Below, piece by piece: positions 18,609-26,980 of a DNA stretch of 64,000 bases; the stretch's first letter is position 1; each line of letters opens with the position of its first letter. The DNA is from Amycolatopsis sp. WAC 01376 (GTDB taxonomy: Bacteria; Actinomycetota; Actinomycetes; Mycobacteriales; Pseudonocardiaceae). The position numbers and the translations under genes were made by a program. The notes beneath the pieces were generated by a model. It was not told the DNA's origin, made no database searches, and saw only the letters and a program-made list of their open reading frames with translations. The DNA is taken from NCBI RefSeq assembly GCF_003947415.1, contig NZ_QHKL01000006.1:496001-560000 (forward strand), in the 5' to 3' direction.

Positions 18609-19487
18609 CTAGTCGTTGTCGATGGCGCGGAACACGTCGTCGAGCCGGGTCGGTCCCGCTTCGAGGTCCTGCAGGTCGATCGCGTGATCCTGCGCCCACC
18701 GCAACAGGACATGCAGGTCCTTCTGCAGGCCGTGGGTCTCGATGACGAACTTCCCGTCGGTCTCGCGCCTGCCTTGCAGAGGCAGCGCCGGAGCCGAGGG
18801 CGGCAGCGAGAACCGGATCACGGCGGGCAGCGTCCGCGTCAGTTCGGAGACCGTGCCCTCCCGGTGGAAGGTCCCGCGGTGCATCAGCCCGACGCGGTCG
18901 GCGCGCTGCTGCGCCTCTTCCAGGTAATGCGTGGTGAGCACGATCGTCGAACCGTCCTCGCGCAGTTTGTCGACGGCGTCCCACAGCGCGTCCCGCGACT
19001 GGATGTCCAGACCGGTCGTCGGCTCGTCCAGGAACACCAGCCGCGGCGAGCCGTACACCGCGGTCGCGAAGTCGAGCCGCCGCTTCTCGCCACCGGAAAG
19101 CTGTGACACTTTCGTGTCGGCCTTGCGGGTCAGGTCCACGATGCCGAGTACCCGTTCGAGCCGGTCCGTGCGCCGGGTCAGCGTCCCGATCAGGCGGACC
19201 GACTCCTTGACCGTCAGATCCGGCGAGAATCCGCTCTCCTGCAACATGATCCCCATCTCGGGGCGGACGGCGGCGCGGTCACGCGGGCTCTTGCCCAGCA
19301 CCCGGACCGTGCCGGAGGTCGGTGTCCGGTGTCCTTCCAGGGTTTCGAGGGTCGAGGTCTTCCCGGCCCCGTTCGTGCCAAGCAAGGCATAGAATTCGCC
19401 TCGCCGGACCTGGAAGGACAGGTCCTTCACGGCGTGGAAGTCGCCGTATTTCAGGTTCAGCCGCTCAACGTCGATCACTGGTGTCAT
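18609..19487 (-). CDS. ABC exporter ATP-binding protein
   Basis: 292 residues. Walker A GTNGAGKTST is near residue 38, the Q-loop at MLQESGF, signature LSGGEKRRLDFA near 131 and Walker B LVFLDEPTTGLDIQS near 151-165. It belongs to the CcmA/DrrA-like exporter ATPases and is the first gene of a three-gene minus-strand operon (ATPase, permease, secreted peptidase). A sensor kinase/response-regulator operon begins 110 bases away on the opposite strand. That is the classic layout of peptide or antibiotic detoxification modules. Substrate unknown. Confidence 0.93.
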   Translation of the reverse strand: MTPVIDVERLNLKYGDFHAVKDLSFQVRRGEFYALLGTNGAGKTSTLETLEGHRTPTSGTVRVLGKSPRDRAAVRPEMGIMLQESGFSPDLTVKESVRLIGTLTRRTDRLERVLGIVDLTRKADTKVSQLSGGEKRRLDFATAVYGSPRLVFLDEPTTGLDIQSRDALWDAVDKLREDGSTIVLTTHYLEEAQQRADRVGLMHRGTFHREGTVSELTRTLPAVIRFSLPPSAPALPLQGRRETDGKFVIETHGLQKDLHVLLRWAQDHAIDLQDLEAGPTRLDDVFRAIDND

Positions 19488-19597
19488 ACCCAGATCTCAC
19501 CCGCCGGGGCCCGGCAAAGGCAGTGCCGTCACGTCACCACCGACCCATGACGTGGTGTCACTGGTGCCCGCCGTCGCGGAGGGCCGATACTGGTCCC

Positions 19598-20710
19598 ATG
19601 TCTGATGTGGACACCGAGCCGGCGCAGGGAAAACTGCGCAGGCTCAACCTCACCATGTTCTTCCCGCTGCTCGTCGTCGGCGGGGTGGTCGTGGTGGCGT
19701 CGGACGCGCGGACCTGGTGGCAGGCGGTCGTCCTCGGCGCGGGCGTGCTGGCGGCCATGGTCGCGTTCGTGCGGTGGGCGGCGGGGGAGGTCCTGCGGGT
19801 CGCGATCCCGTGCCTGGTCGTCACGGCGGCCGTGTGGCCGTTCTCGGTGCTGGTGGCGGGCGGCAGTTCGGCGTTCTTCGGCGTCTTCCTCGTGGGCTCG
19901 CTCGTCGTCCCCCAGTTGCCCCGCCACCGGGTCGCGGCGGCTGTCGCGCTCATCGTGTACATCGCGGGCGTGGGCGCCATGCGGCTCCTGGCCTCCGACG
20001 AGGACGTCACCGGGGAGCTGACCAGTTTCGTCTTCGTCCCGGCCGCGATCACCGCCGTCGTGCTCGGCCTCATGTTCCCCAACAAGCGGTTCTACGACGT
20101 CGTCAAGGAACTCGAGGAGTCGCGCGAGCGGGAGGCGGAATTGGCCGTGATCCGCGAACGTGTCCGGTTCGCCGGCGACTTGCACGACATCCAGGGGCAC
20201 ACGCTGCACGTGGTGAAGCTGAAGACCGCGCTCGCCAGGAAGCTGGTGGACATCGACGCCGAACGGGCCAAACAGGAACTGGGGGAGATCCACGCGCTCG
20301 TGGCCGACACGATCACCCAGACGAAGGAACTCGCCTATGCCCAGCGACGGCTCAACCTGTCCGCCGAACTGGAGAACGCGAGGAACCTTTTCGAGGCCGC
20401 GGGGATCCGCGTGCGCGTCAACCGGGAGGCGGACGTCGATCCGGAGGCGGGAAGGCTGCTCGGCCAGGTGCTGCGTGAGACCACGACCAATATCCTCCGC
20501 CACGCGCAGGCGACCCGTGTGCGGATCACCCTGTCGGAATGGAGCATCGGTATCGTCAACGACGGCGCCCAGCGAGGGCCGCTGCCCGAACTCCGAGGGC
20601 TGGCCGCGCTCCGGCAACGCGTCGCCGCGGACGGCGGCGAACTGACGGTGGAACAGGAAGACGGGCAGTTCGTGACGGCCGCCTCCTTCCCGGCCCGGGA
20701 GGAATCATGA
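19598..20710 (+). CDS. Sensor histidine kinase, HisKA_3 (DesK/NarX-like) type
   Basis: 370 residues. There are five or so membrane segments in the first 160, then a coiled linker and the dimerisation/phosphoacceptor helix RVRFAGDLHDIQGHTLHVVK, with His near 196. The HATPase domain follows (LRETTTNILRHAQATRV; LRGLAALRQRVAADGGEL). It phosphorylates the response regulator encoded next, overlapping by ATGA. The sensor half has no extracellular domain of size, suggesting an intramembrane-sensing kinase. Likely controls the divergent ABC-peptidase operon. Confidence 0.92.
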   Translation: MSDVDTEPAQGKLRRLNLTMFFPLLVVGGVVVVASDARTWWQAVVLGAGVLAAMVAFVRWAAGEVLRVAIPCLVVTAAVWPFSVLVAGGSSAFFGVFLVGSLVVPQLPRHRVAAAVALIVYIAGVGAMRLLASDEDVTGELTSFVFVPAAITAVVLGLMFPNKRFYDVVKELEESREREAELAVIRERVRFAGDLHDIQGHTLHVVKLKTALARKLVDIDAERAKQELGEIHALVADTITQTKELAYAQRRLNLSAELENARNLFEAAGIRVRVNREADVDPEAGRLLGQVLRETTTNILRHAQATRVRITLSEWSIGIVNDGAQRGPLPELRGLAALRQRVAADGGELTVEQEDGQFVTAASFPAREES

Positions 20711-21309
20711 CCACGGTGGTGCTCGCCGACGACGAAGCCCTGCTGCGCAAGGCGATGGCCGCGCTGCTCCCGCTCGAAGGCGAGATCACCGTCCTGGCCG
20801 AAGCGGAGAACGGCGAGCAGGCCGTCGAGGCCACCCTGCGGCACGAGCCCGACGTCCTCGTCATCGACCTCGAAATGCCCGGCGTGGACGGCCTCGGCGC
20901 GGTCGCGGAGATCCGCCGTACCCGGCCGAACCAGGTCATCCTCATGCTGACCAGGCATGCGAAACCCGGCGTGCTCCGCAAAGCACTCAAACTCGGGGTG
21001 CAGGGCTTCGTCAGCAAGGCGGCCGAACCGTCGCACATCACCTTCGTCATCGCCGCCCTGCACCAGGGCAAACGCTGGATCGACCCGGACGTCTCCGCGC
21101 TCGCCGTCGTCGACGACTGCCCGCTGACCGAGCGGGAACTGGAGGTTCTGCGGGTGACCGGCGAAGGCTATTCCGTCGCCGAGATCGCCGCCCGGCTCCA
21201 CCTCGCGCAGGGCACGGTGCGGAACTATCTCTCGAACGCCATGCAGAAGACCCAGACGCAGACCCGGCACCAGGCGGCCAGGTACGCCCGCGAGCACGAC
21301 TGGCTCTAG
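20707..21309 (+). CDS. Response regulator, NarL/LuxR family
   Basis: 200 residues. The receiver domain is complete: VVLADDEALLRKAM acidic pocket, phospho-acceptor Asp near residue 54 in VLVIDLEMPG, and Lys in GVQGFVSKAAE. The C-terminal LuxR HTH is LTERELEVLRVTGEGYSVAE then LHLAQGTVRNYLSNA. This is an orthodox regulator, in contrast with the four receiver-degenerate LuxR proteins in the window. It is coupled to its kinase and overlaps the stop of the convergent XRE-cupin gene by four bases. Confidence 0.93.
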   Translation: MTTVVLADDEALLRKAMAALLPLEGEITVLAEAENGEQAVEATLRHEPDVLVIDLEMPGVDGLGAVAEIRRTRPNQVILMLTRHAKPGVLRKALKLGVQGFVSKAAEPSHITFVIAALHQGKRWIDPDVSALAVVDDCPLTERELEVLRVTGEGYSVAEIAARLHLAQGTVRNYLSNAMQKTQTQTRHQAARYAREHDWL

Positions 21310-21878
21310 CGTGGCCGGACGTGGGCGCGCTCGCCCTGCGGTCCGAACAGGACGAGGGTTTCGACGGCGCGACCGTCGGCCGAGCCGAGCCAATGCGGCA
21401 GCGCGGTGTCGAATTCGGCGGCCTCGCCGGGCGGCAGCACCAGGTCACGGTCGCCGACCACCAGCCGCAACTGTCCATTGAGGACATACACCCATTCGTA
21501 GCCGCCGTGCGTCTTCGGGCTGGGTTCCGCCGGTTCGTCGCGGCTGGGGATGAGCATCTTGAACGCCTGCACTCCGCCGGCGCGCCTGGTGAGCGGCAGG
21601 AACGTCATGCCGTGGCGGTGGATCGGCTGCAAATGGATGCGCGGATCGCCGGTACGGGGAGCGCCGACGAGGTCGTCGAGCGGCACGCCGTGCACGCGGG
21701 CCAGCGGGAGCAGCAGTTCCAGCGTGGGTCGTCGTCCGCCGCTTTCCAGCCGTGACAACGTGCTTTCCGAGATCCCGGTCGCCACCGACAATTCGGCCAG
21801 TGTCAGGCCACGGTGTTTGCGCAGGGCGCGCAACCGGGGGCCCACCGAGTCCAGTACCTCGTCCGTCTCGTCCGCCAT
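21306..21878 (-). CDS. XRE-family regulator with C-terminal cupin domain
   Basis: 190 residues from ATG 21878. XRE HTH at residues 14-45 (LTLAELSVATGISESTLSRL, ESGGRRP), then a cupin barrel (GGYEWVYVLNGQLRLVVGD; VLPPGEAAEFDTALPHWLG). This fold combination senses a small ligand through the cupin. It faces a decayed methyltransferase gene with an inverted repeat between them (21888-21904), so the lost or broken neighbour was probably its regulon partner. Confidence 0.9.
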   Translation of the reverse strand: MADETDEVLDSVGPRLRALRKHRGLTLAELSVATGISESTLSRLESGGRRPTLELLLPLARVHGVPLDDLVGAPRTGDPRIHLQPIHRHGMTFLPLTRRAGGVQAFKMLIPSRDEPAEPSPKTHGGYEWVYVLNGQLRLVVGDRDLVLPPGEAAEFDTALPHWLGSADGRAVETLVLFGPQGERAHVRPR

Positions 21879-21887
21879 GCCGCCGAT

Positions 21888-21904
21888 CTTGCCAGGTCGG
21901 CAAG
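21888..21904. promoter_or_regulatory. Inverted repeat in the XRE-cupin / methyltransferase gap
   Basis: CTTGCC, five bases, GGCAAG, followed by a further TGCCAA half-like element. It sits ten bases upstream of the XRE-cupin start codon and is a likely autoregulatory operator. Confidence 0.5.
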
Positions 21905-21945
21905 TTTTCGTGCCAATTCGGCTGCGCTGAGGCGAAGGTGTGGTC

Positions 21946-22220
21946 ATGAACGCGACGGAATTCTGGGACGAACTCCACGAACGGCGTGCCGCCGGAACGC
22001 CGAAGGTGAACGCGAGGCTGGCCGAGATCGCCGACCTTGGTCGTGGGACCAGGACGGCGAGTACCCCACTCCGGGTGCCGTGGCGGCCGGACTGGATCTC
22101 GACCAGGCGGAATGGTCGATCGACCGTGCGGAGGCGGCCGAACGCCTGGCCACCGGCCCGGAAGGCCGGACCGCGACCGTGATCGACCACGTCCTGATCC
22201 TCCGGAGGGCCGGGCGATGA
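21946..22220 (+). pseudogene. SAM-dependent methyltransferase, internally deleted and frameshifted
   Basis: The first ~28 codons (MNATEFWDELHERRAAGTP, then KVNARLAEIA) read like the start of a small class I methyltransferase. The tail lies in a different frame and reads WDQDGEYPTPGAVAAGLDLD, then EGRTATVIDHVLILRRAGR and stop at 22220, a typical C-terminus of the same family. The central SAM-binding region (DLGCG-type motif) is missing. I infer an internal deletion of ~100 codons that also shifted frame, near 22036. The native stop still overlaps the DinB start (ATGA), showing it was once a coupled gene. Confidence 0.7.
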
Positions 22221-22681
22221 GCCGTAAACGCGACGCCGGGCCGCCTTCGACAGGCCCTGGCGAGAAGGACGTGCTCGCCGGGTTCCTCGACTACCTGCGT
22301 TCCGCGGTCGCGGCGAAGGCCGAAGGAGTGCCGGAAGAGCGAGCCCGCACTCCCGGCGTGCCGTCGGGGACGAATCTGCTGGGCCTGGTCAACCACCTGA
22401 CCCAGGTGGAACGGCATTGGCTGCTCGGCCACCGCGTCGCCGATTGGAAGGCGACGTTCCATCCGGGACCCGACGACACGGCGGCGTCGATTCTCGCCGC
22501 GTACCGGGAAACCATCGCCGAGGCGAACGCCGAAATCGCGTCATGGGACGACCTCGCCGCGCCGGGACCCCGCCGGGGATCGCGGCGCTGGACGCTGACC
22601 CATCTGATCGAGGAAACCGCACGGCACGCGGGCCACGCCGACATCCTGCGCGAACTGATCGACGGCGCCACCGGGCGCTGA
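22217..22681 (+). CDS. DinB/DUF664-family protein
   Basis: 154 residues. A four-helix DinB-like fold with the metal-ligand pattern HLTQVERHWLLGH and, near the end, HLIEETARHAGHADILRELI. Related bacillithiol/mycothiol-dependent enzymes use such His triads to bind a metal. The precise reaction is unknown. ATG 22217 overlaps the stop of the broken methyltransferase. A second DinB gene lies at 23079, and the two share the terminal HAGHADILRE / HGGHADILRE motif. Confidence 0.85.
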   Translation: MSRKRDAGPPSTGPGEKDVLAGFLDYLRSAVAAKAEGVPEERARTPGVPSGTNLLGLVNHLTQVERHWLLGHRVADWKATFHPGPDDTAASILAAYRETIAEANAEIASWDDLAAPGPRRGSRRWTLTHLIEETARHAGHADILRELIDGATGR

Positions 22682-22694
22682 AACGGAGACTTCC

Positions 22695-23032
22695 ATGCTT
22701 CACCGAGCCGCCGCGGTCGCCGTGGCCCTCGTCCTGCCGCACGGCTGGCCGCGGACCTGGTACGGCTGGCACCGCGTCATGCCCGCGCTGGCCGAGCACT
22801 TCACGGTGTACGCCCTCGACCTGCCCGGTCTCGGCGACAGCGCCGGCTCGCCGCGCAGTTCCCCGGCGACCTCACCAAGCTCGCCTACTCGGGGACCGCG
22901 TTCGGCGGCCCTGGGGCGCCGTCGCCCTTCGACGACGCCGAGATCGCGAAACCCGTGCCGCGGGCTGGACATTGGCCCGCCGAGGAGAATCCGGAGTTCG
23001 TGAGCGCCGAACTGGTCAAGTTCCTGAAGTAG
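22695..23032 (+). pseudogene. Alpha/beta hydrolase (epoxide-hydrolase-like), internally deleted
   Basis: Frame 1 begins at ATG 22695 and encodes LPHGWPRTWYGWHRVMPALA followed by FTVYALDLPGLGDSAG. This is the unmistakable HG..-strand and DxPGxGxS region of an alpha/beta hydrolase. Similarity then stops. The family C-terminus (FDDAEIAKPVPRAGHWPAEE, then NPEFVSAELVKFLK and stop at 23032) appears in another frame. Nucleophile elbow and cap are absent. An internal deletion with frameshift is inferred. It is the second such wreck within one kilobase. Confidence 0.7.
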
Positions 23033-23078
23033 CGCAACTCGGTTGCCCGTGATCGAGGACTTTTGCGATGCTTCGCCC

Positions 23079-23573
23079 GTGTCCTCTTCTCCGATGCGCT
23101 CGTTGGACGTCCTCAACCATCCTTTCCGCGAACAGTTCGAGGTATTCCTCGACGAACATCGCCGGGTGCTCGACAACTGCTTGGAGGGGTTGACCGAAGA
23201 GCAGGCGCGCCGGTCGCTCGTTCCCTCCCGCACGACTCTGCTCGGTCTGGTGAAGCACGCGACCTTCGTGGAAAAGGTGTGGTTCGACGAAGCCGTCACC
23301 TGCCGCCCGCGCACCGAGATCGGCCTCCCCGCCACGCCTGACGAATCGTTCATCCTCGACGAGGAGGACACGATCGCCACCGTGCGGCAGGCGTATCGCG
23401 AAGCCTGCGAGGCGTCGCGTGAGGCGGCTTCGGCCCTCGAACTGGACGACCTGCTCCACGGCAACCGGCGTGGCCCGCTCCCGCTGCGGTGGGTGTACCT
23501 GCACCTGCTGCGTGAGCTCGCCCAGCACGGCGGCCACGCGGACATCCTGCGGGAGCAGATCCTGAACGCGTGA
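23079..23573 (+). CDS. DinB/DUF664-family protein
   Basis: About 164 residues from GTG 23079; TTG 23043 and ATG 23094 are alternatives. It has the His-containing helices KHATFVEKVWFDEAV and LRELAQHGGHADILREQI, the DinB-like metal triad pattern, plus DDLLHGNRRGPLPLRWVYLH before the last helix. Function within the superfamily is unassigned. It follows the broken hydrolase by 46 bases and is closed by a strong terminator. Confidence 0.85.
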   Translation: MSSSPMRSLDVLNHPFREQFEVFLDEHRRVLDNCLEGLTEEQARRSLVPSRTTLLGLVKHATFVEKVWFDEAVTCRPRTEIGLPATPDESFILDEEDTIATVRQAYREACEASREAASALELDDLLHGNRRGPLPLRWVYLHLLRELAQHGGHADILREQILNA

Positions 23574-23577
23574 CAAA

Positions 23578-23620
23578 GCCCGATGGCGGGGAGCAGGCGC
23601 TCCCCGCCATCGGGCGTTCT
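23578..23620. terminator. Bidirectional terminator
   Basis: A perfect 17-base stem (GCCCGATGGCGGGGAGC with its complement) around a four-base loop AGGC, followed by GTTCTT. It lies between convergent stop codons at 23573 and 23624. Confidence 0.9.
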
Positions 23621-23623
23621 TCG

Positions 23624-24784
23624 TCAGGAACGGGTCAGCGTGACCCCGTACTTGTTCGCCGCGTCCACGACCGGCTGGTAGTACGAGTACGAACCGGTGG
23701 CGTTGGAGCCCTGGTTCCAGCCGCAGTCGTGCCCGTCGGCGGGGCCGCCGGAGGTCATGCCCTGCGCGGTGTTGCCCGCGATGTAGGCGCCGCCGCTGTC
23801 GCCGCCCTCGGTGCACACGGTCGACTTCGCCAGCCCGGAGGTGGCGACGCTTTCGCCGCTGTAGCGGACGGTCTGGTTGTAAGCGGTGATCTTGCCGCAG
23901 GTCCAGCCGGTGGTGTTGCCCGCCTTGCACAGCGTGGTGCCGACCGGCGCCTTCGAGCTGCCGGTGATCCGCACCGTGGTGCCCTTGCGGGTGTCCACGT
24001 AGCCGCGGCCGGTGTCCTCGGCGTCGATGTCCATCAGGCCCATGTCGGCCGACGGGAACTGGGTGGCGACGCCCCGTCCGATGTGGACGCCGTTGCGGTT
24101 CAGGATGTCCGGGTTGCCTTCGACGCAGTGCCCGGCGGTGAGCAGCACGTTGTTGCCGTTGCTGGTGGTGCCGGGGAAGCCGAGCGAGCAGTTGGTGCCG
24201 GGGTCGAGATCCATGATCTGGCCGGGGATGACGTCGGCCTGCGTGGTGTTGCCGTTGGCGACACCGGTCTGGACCGCCACACCGGACAGTGCCGTGAGGC
24301 GGTGGACGAGCGCGCTGTCGGCACCCGGCTGCACGGTGACGACGACCTTGTCGGCCGCGAGTTCCGGACCCCACGCCTGCACCTGGCCGACGTCCTTGCC
24401 GATCACCTTGCCGACGGTGGCGGACAGGGCGTTCAGCGCGTTCTCACCAAGGGCGCCGGTGCGCGGGGTCAGCCCGGCCGAGCGGAGCGCTTCGGCGGAT
24501 CCGGCGTCGGCGGCGTTCACCACGAGGGCGCCGGCGTCGTCGAAGTACGCGCCGTCGGTGTGGAGACCGCGTGTTCTGATGCTCTCGAGCGAGGCGATCA
24601 GGTTCTTCTCGTGGTCCAGCTTCTGCGCGGCCTGAAGCGGGCTGACGCGGAGCTGGGCGGCGAGGGTCTCCAGCATCGTCTGGTCGTAGGCGGTGGCCGG
24701 CGCGGCGGTCGCCGGGACGGCGAAGGCGCCGATTCCGGCGCAAACGCTCAGCAGGGTGAGCATGACGGGTCCGCGAATTCGCAT
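23624..24784 (-). CDS. Secreted S1-family serine protease, streptogrisin-like
   Basis: 386 residues: signal peptide (to about TAAPA, residue 29), a propeptide of ~150 residues with the alpha-lytic-type pattern (VVVTVQPGADSALVHRLTAL), then a chymotrypsin-fold domain. The triad is visible: His in LLTAGHCVEG near 218, Asp in SADMGLMDID near 248, Ser in GGDSGGAYI near 328. The Cys pairs expected for this family are present. It is made as a self-cleaving zymogen and acts outside the cell. A long spaced inverted repeat lies ~125 bases upstream of its ATG. Confidence 0.93.
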   Translation of the reverse strand: MRIRGPVMLTLLSVCAGIGAFAVPATAAPATAYDQTMLETLAAQLRVSPLQAAQKLDHEKNLIASLESIRTRGLHTDGAYFDDAGALVVNAADAGSAEALRSAGLTPRTGALGENALNALSATVGKVIGKDVGQVQAWGPELAADKVVVTVQPGADSALVHRLTALSGVAVQTGVANGNTTQADVIPGQIMDLDPGTNCSLGFPGTTSNGNNVLLTAGHCVEGNPDILNRNGVHIGRGVATQFPSADMGLMDIDAEDTGRGYVDTRKGTTVRITGSSKAPVGTTLCKAGNTTGWTCGKITAYNQTVRYSGESVATSGLAKSTVCTEGGDSGGAYIAGNTAQGMTSGGPADGHDCGWNQGSNATGSYSYYQPVVDAANKYGVTLTRS

Positions 24785-24906
24785 GCGAATTTCCTTCGAT
24801 AAGGAGGGAACGACGAACCGCCGGGATATGTTCTAAACGGCAGGGACCGGGCGGTTCATCTCGATGTCACGCACAGTACGAGCGCCCGTCTTCCTCGCCG
24901 TAGCGC

Positions 24907-24941
24907 CGAAAGTAGGTTCCGTGATCACGCTCCTACTTTCG
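24907..24941. promoter_or_regulatory. Nested palindrome upstream of the S1 protease
   Basis: CGAAAGTAGG and CCTACTTTCG form perfect 10-base arms around a 15-base spacer that itself contains CGTGATCACG, a perfect palindrome. Sited 123 bases upstream of the protease start in a 220-base gap that holds no gene. Likely an operator; the cognate regulator is unknown. Confidence 0.6.
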
Positions 24942-25004
24942 TAGGCGAAAAGGCGTGAATCGTCGCGAATTCAATTGCGCGGGAGTGTCATTGTCCGAAA
25001 AGTG

Positions 25005-25709
25005 TCAGCAGTCGAGGTAGGTGTTCAGCGCGGCGGCGCCGGAGAGCAGGGCCCGGCCCCTCGCCGAGAGCCGCGAGTGCCAGTCGCTCAGTGTCGACTC
25101 GAGCGGCACGACACCCCCGGCCGAGCGGACCTGGTCGATCAGCGGCGCTATCCGCTCCAAGAGGTAGCCGCCCCGCCGGAGCTGACGGGTCAGCTTGGCG
25201 TCGCGCACGTCGGCCGCGCTGTAGACGCGGTAGCCGGTCCGCGGGTCGCGTCCGGGCCGGAGAAGGCCCGCGCGCTCCCATTCGCGCAGCGTGGCCGGCC
25301 GGACGCCGAGTTTCCCGGCCAGCGGACCGACGAACATCTCACCCCGCTCCTGCGGCACGGGTTCGAGATCGCGGAGCGCTTCCGCGACGGCCTGGAGGGT
25401 GCGGCGATCCTCGAGCAGCTGCGCGTGGCTCTCGTCGACGAGCCGGAGCGCTTCCTCGACCGCGTCCCGGTTGACCGCCTCCATGATCGACGCCGCCGTC
25501 GCGTGACCGTGCCCGGGCACGAGAGCCAGGAACGCCCGCAAGGCTTGGGCGTGCCGGGGCGTGTAGGTGCGATAGCCGTGCGGACCGCGTTCGGCGGCGG
25601 GGAGGATGCCGTCCGCCTCGTAATTGCGGACGGCCTGCGTGGACAGGCCGTGCTCACGTGCCAGGTCGACCGGCCTGAGCCGCTCGCGGGTTTGAAGGTT
25701 TCGGCCCAC
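25005..25709 (-). CDS. Double-HTH MerR-family regulator (TioE-like)
   Basis: 234 residues with two MerR helix-turn-helix segments. The first is at 12-50 (RPVDLAREHGLSTQAVRNYE, GYRTYTPRHAQALR). The second is at 128-165 (VGPLAGKLGVRPATLREWER, GYRVYSAADVRDAKL). Two-domain MerR proteins of this kind are often called TioE family. No Cys-rich metal site is apparent. A homologous gene lies at 26264-26980, with a DUF6194 gene between. It probably descends from a duplication; target unknown. Confidence 0.9.
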   Translation of the reverse strand: MGRNLQTRERLRPVDLAREHGLSTQAVRNYEADGILPAAERGPHGYRTYTPRHAQALRAFLALVPGHGHATAASIMEAVNRDAVEEALRLVDESHAQLLEDRRTLQAVAEALRDLEPVPQERGEMFVGPLAGKLGVRPATLREWERAGLLRPGRDPRTGYRVYSAADVRDAKLTRQLRRGGYLLERIAPLIDQVRSAGGVVPLESTLSDWHSRLSARGRALLSGAAALNTYLDC

Positions 25710-25730
25710 CGCCCCACGATATTCGGTCCG

Positions 25731-26207
25731 CTAACCGCGCGAGGAGTCCGCGCGCCGTTCGTACCGCGCCCGGGCCAGCCGGTAGGCCGTGCCGAGCAGT
25801 TCGCGGACGACCGCTTCGGTCTTCGACGCCGGGTTCACCACCGCCAGCCAGCCCGCGGTCCCGTAGACGGGGTGGGCGATCACGGTGTCTTCGACGGCGG
25901 GGTCGACGTCGGTTTCGGCCGCGTCCCGGGGAGCGCGGCCGAGCAGGCGGGTGAACTCCTCCTTGCCCGCGTGGATGTTCACGCGGAAGGCATCCGGCCG
26001 GTCCAGCCGCGAGGCCTCGTCGCCGGGGTAGTTCTTGGTCACGACCGTCGCGAAGGGCTGGACGTTCGCCGGGACGACGCCGTCGGGGGAGTAGTAGAAG
26101 AACGCGTCGCCCCAGCTGAGCTCCGGCCACTCGTCGCCCGGTCCCGGCGTGAGGGTCAGGACGCCGTCGAGGTCCGAAACGAAGCCGATGATGTCGTCGA
26201 TGTTCAT
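25731..26207 (-). CDS. DUF6194-family protein
   Basis: 158 residues from ATG 26207; the longer frame to 26276 has no similarity. It begins MNIDDIIGFVSDLDGVLTL and contains GDAFFYYSPDG, FATVVTKNYPGDEASRLDR, VNIHAGKEEFTRLLG and VYGTAGWLAVVNP. This matches the conserved actinobacterial family DUF6194 (MmcQ/YjbR-like size and feel). Function unknown. It is flanked by two TioE-like MerR genes: one 21 bases downstream on the same strand, the other divergent with a 56-base gap. Confidence 0.85.
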   Translation of the reverse strand: MNIDDIIGFVSDLDGVLTLTPGPGDEWPELSWGDAFFYYSPDGVVPANVQPFATVVTKNYPGDEASRLDRPDAFRVNIHAGKEEFTRLLGRAPRDAAETDVDPAVEDTVIAHPVYGTAGWLAVVNPASKTEAVVRELLGTAYRLARARYERRADSSRG

Positions 26208-26263
26208 GTGCTCAAGCGTCGCATTAAAGTGCTTATGGAGGGTTCGGGTACGTTTTCGACGGG

Positions 26264-26980
26264 GTGAAGGTGTCAAGTCTCAAATCGATGCGCACAGCGG
26301 AGATCGCTCGCCTGGCGGGCTACTCCGTGCAGCAGGTGCGCAACCTCGAACGTGACGGCGTGCTCCCCGCGGCGACGCGGACGGCCTCGGGCTACCGGAG
26401 CTACGAGGAGATCCATCTCCGGTCCGCGCTGGCCTATCGCGCGCTCGCCGCCGGAGTGGGGCCGGTCGAAGCGAAGAAGATCGTCCGCGCTCTGCATCGG
26501 GATCCGCTCCCCGACGTCCTCGCGCTCCTCGACGCCGCCCACGCCGGGCTCGACGCCGAACGCGCGGATCTCAAGGAGGCCAGGGAAGCCGTCCGGGTGA
26601 TCTCCCGCGAACCGATCGCGGACGTCCGCGGCTCGGACTCGATGAGCGTCTCCGAACTGGCGTCGGCGCTCGGCGTGCGTCCTTCGACGTTGCGCCACTG
26701 GGACGCGGAACGGCTCGTCGTCCCCGGCCGCGACGAGCGGGGGACGCGGCGGTACACGCCGTCCCAGGTGCGGGACGCGCGGATCGTGCAGCAGCTGCGG
26801 CTGGCCGGGTACCGCGTCGCGCCCCTTCGGGCCCTGATGCCGGAGCTGCGGCGATCCCGGCGGCTGGAGGACGTCGCGGCCGCGCTCTCCGTGCGAGACG
26901 CCGGGATCACGGCCCGCTCGCGGGCGCTTTTCGACGGCACCGCCGAGCTGTCCCGCCTCATGAGTGGTAAGGACAGTTAG
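26264..26980 (+). CDS. Double-HTH MerR-family regulator (TioE-like)
   Basis: 238 residues from GTG 26264; ATG 26288 (MRTAEIARLAGYSVQQVRNL) is an equally good start. HTH 1 covers residues 10-45, HTH 2 about 125-160 (VSELASALGVRPSTLRHWDA, TRRYTPSQVRDARIVQQLRL). It is homologous along its length to the gene at 25005-25709. The last codons (SGKDS, stop) are encoded by a copy of the dispersed CTCRTGAGTGGTARGGAC repeat, so a repeat insertion may have reset its C-terminus. Divergent from the DUF6194 gene, its likely target. Confidence 0.88.
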   Translation: MKVSSLKSMRTAEIARLAGYSVQQVRNLERDGVLPAATRTASGYRSYEEIHLRSALAYRALAAGVGPVEAKKIVRALHRDPLPDVLALLDAAHAGLDAERADLKEAREAVRVISREPIADVRGSDSMSVSELASALGVRPSTLRHWDAERLVVPGRDERGTRRYTPSQVRDARIVQQLRLAGYRVAPLRALMPELRRSRRLEDVAAALSVRDAGITARSRALFDGTAELSRLMSGKDS

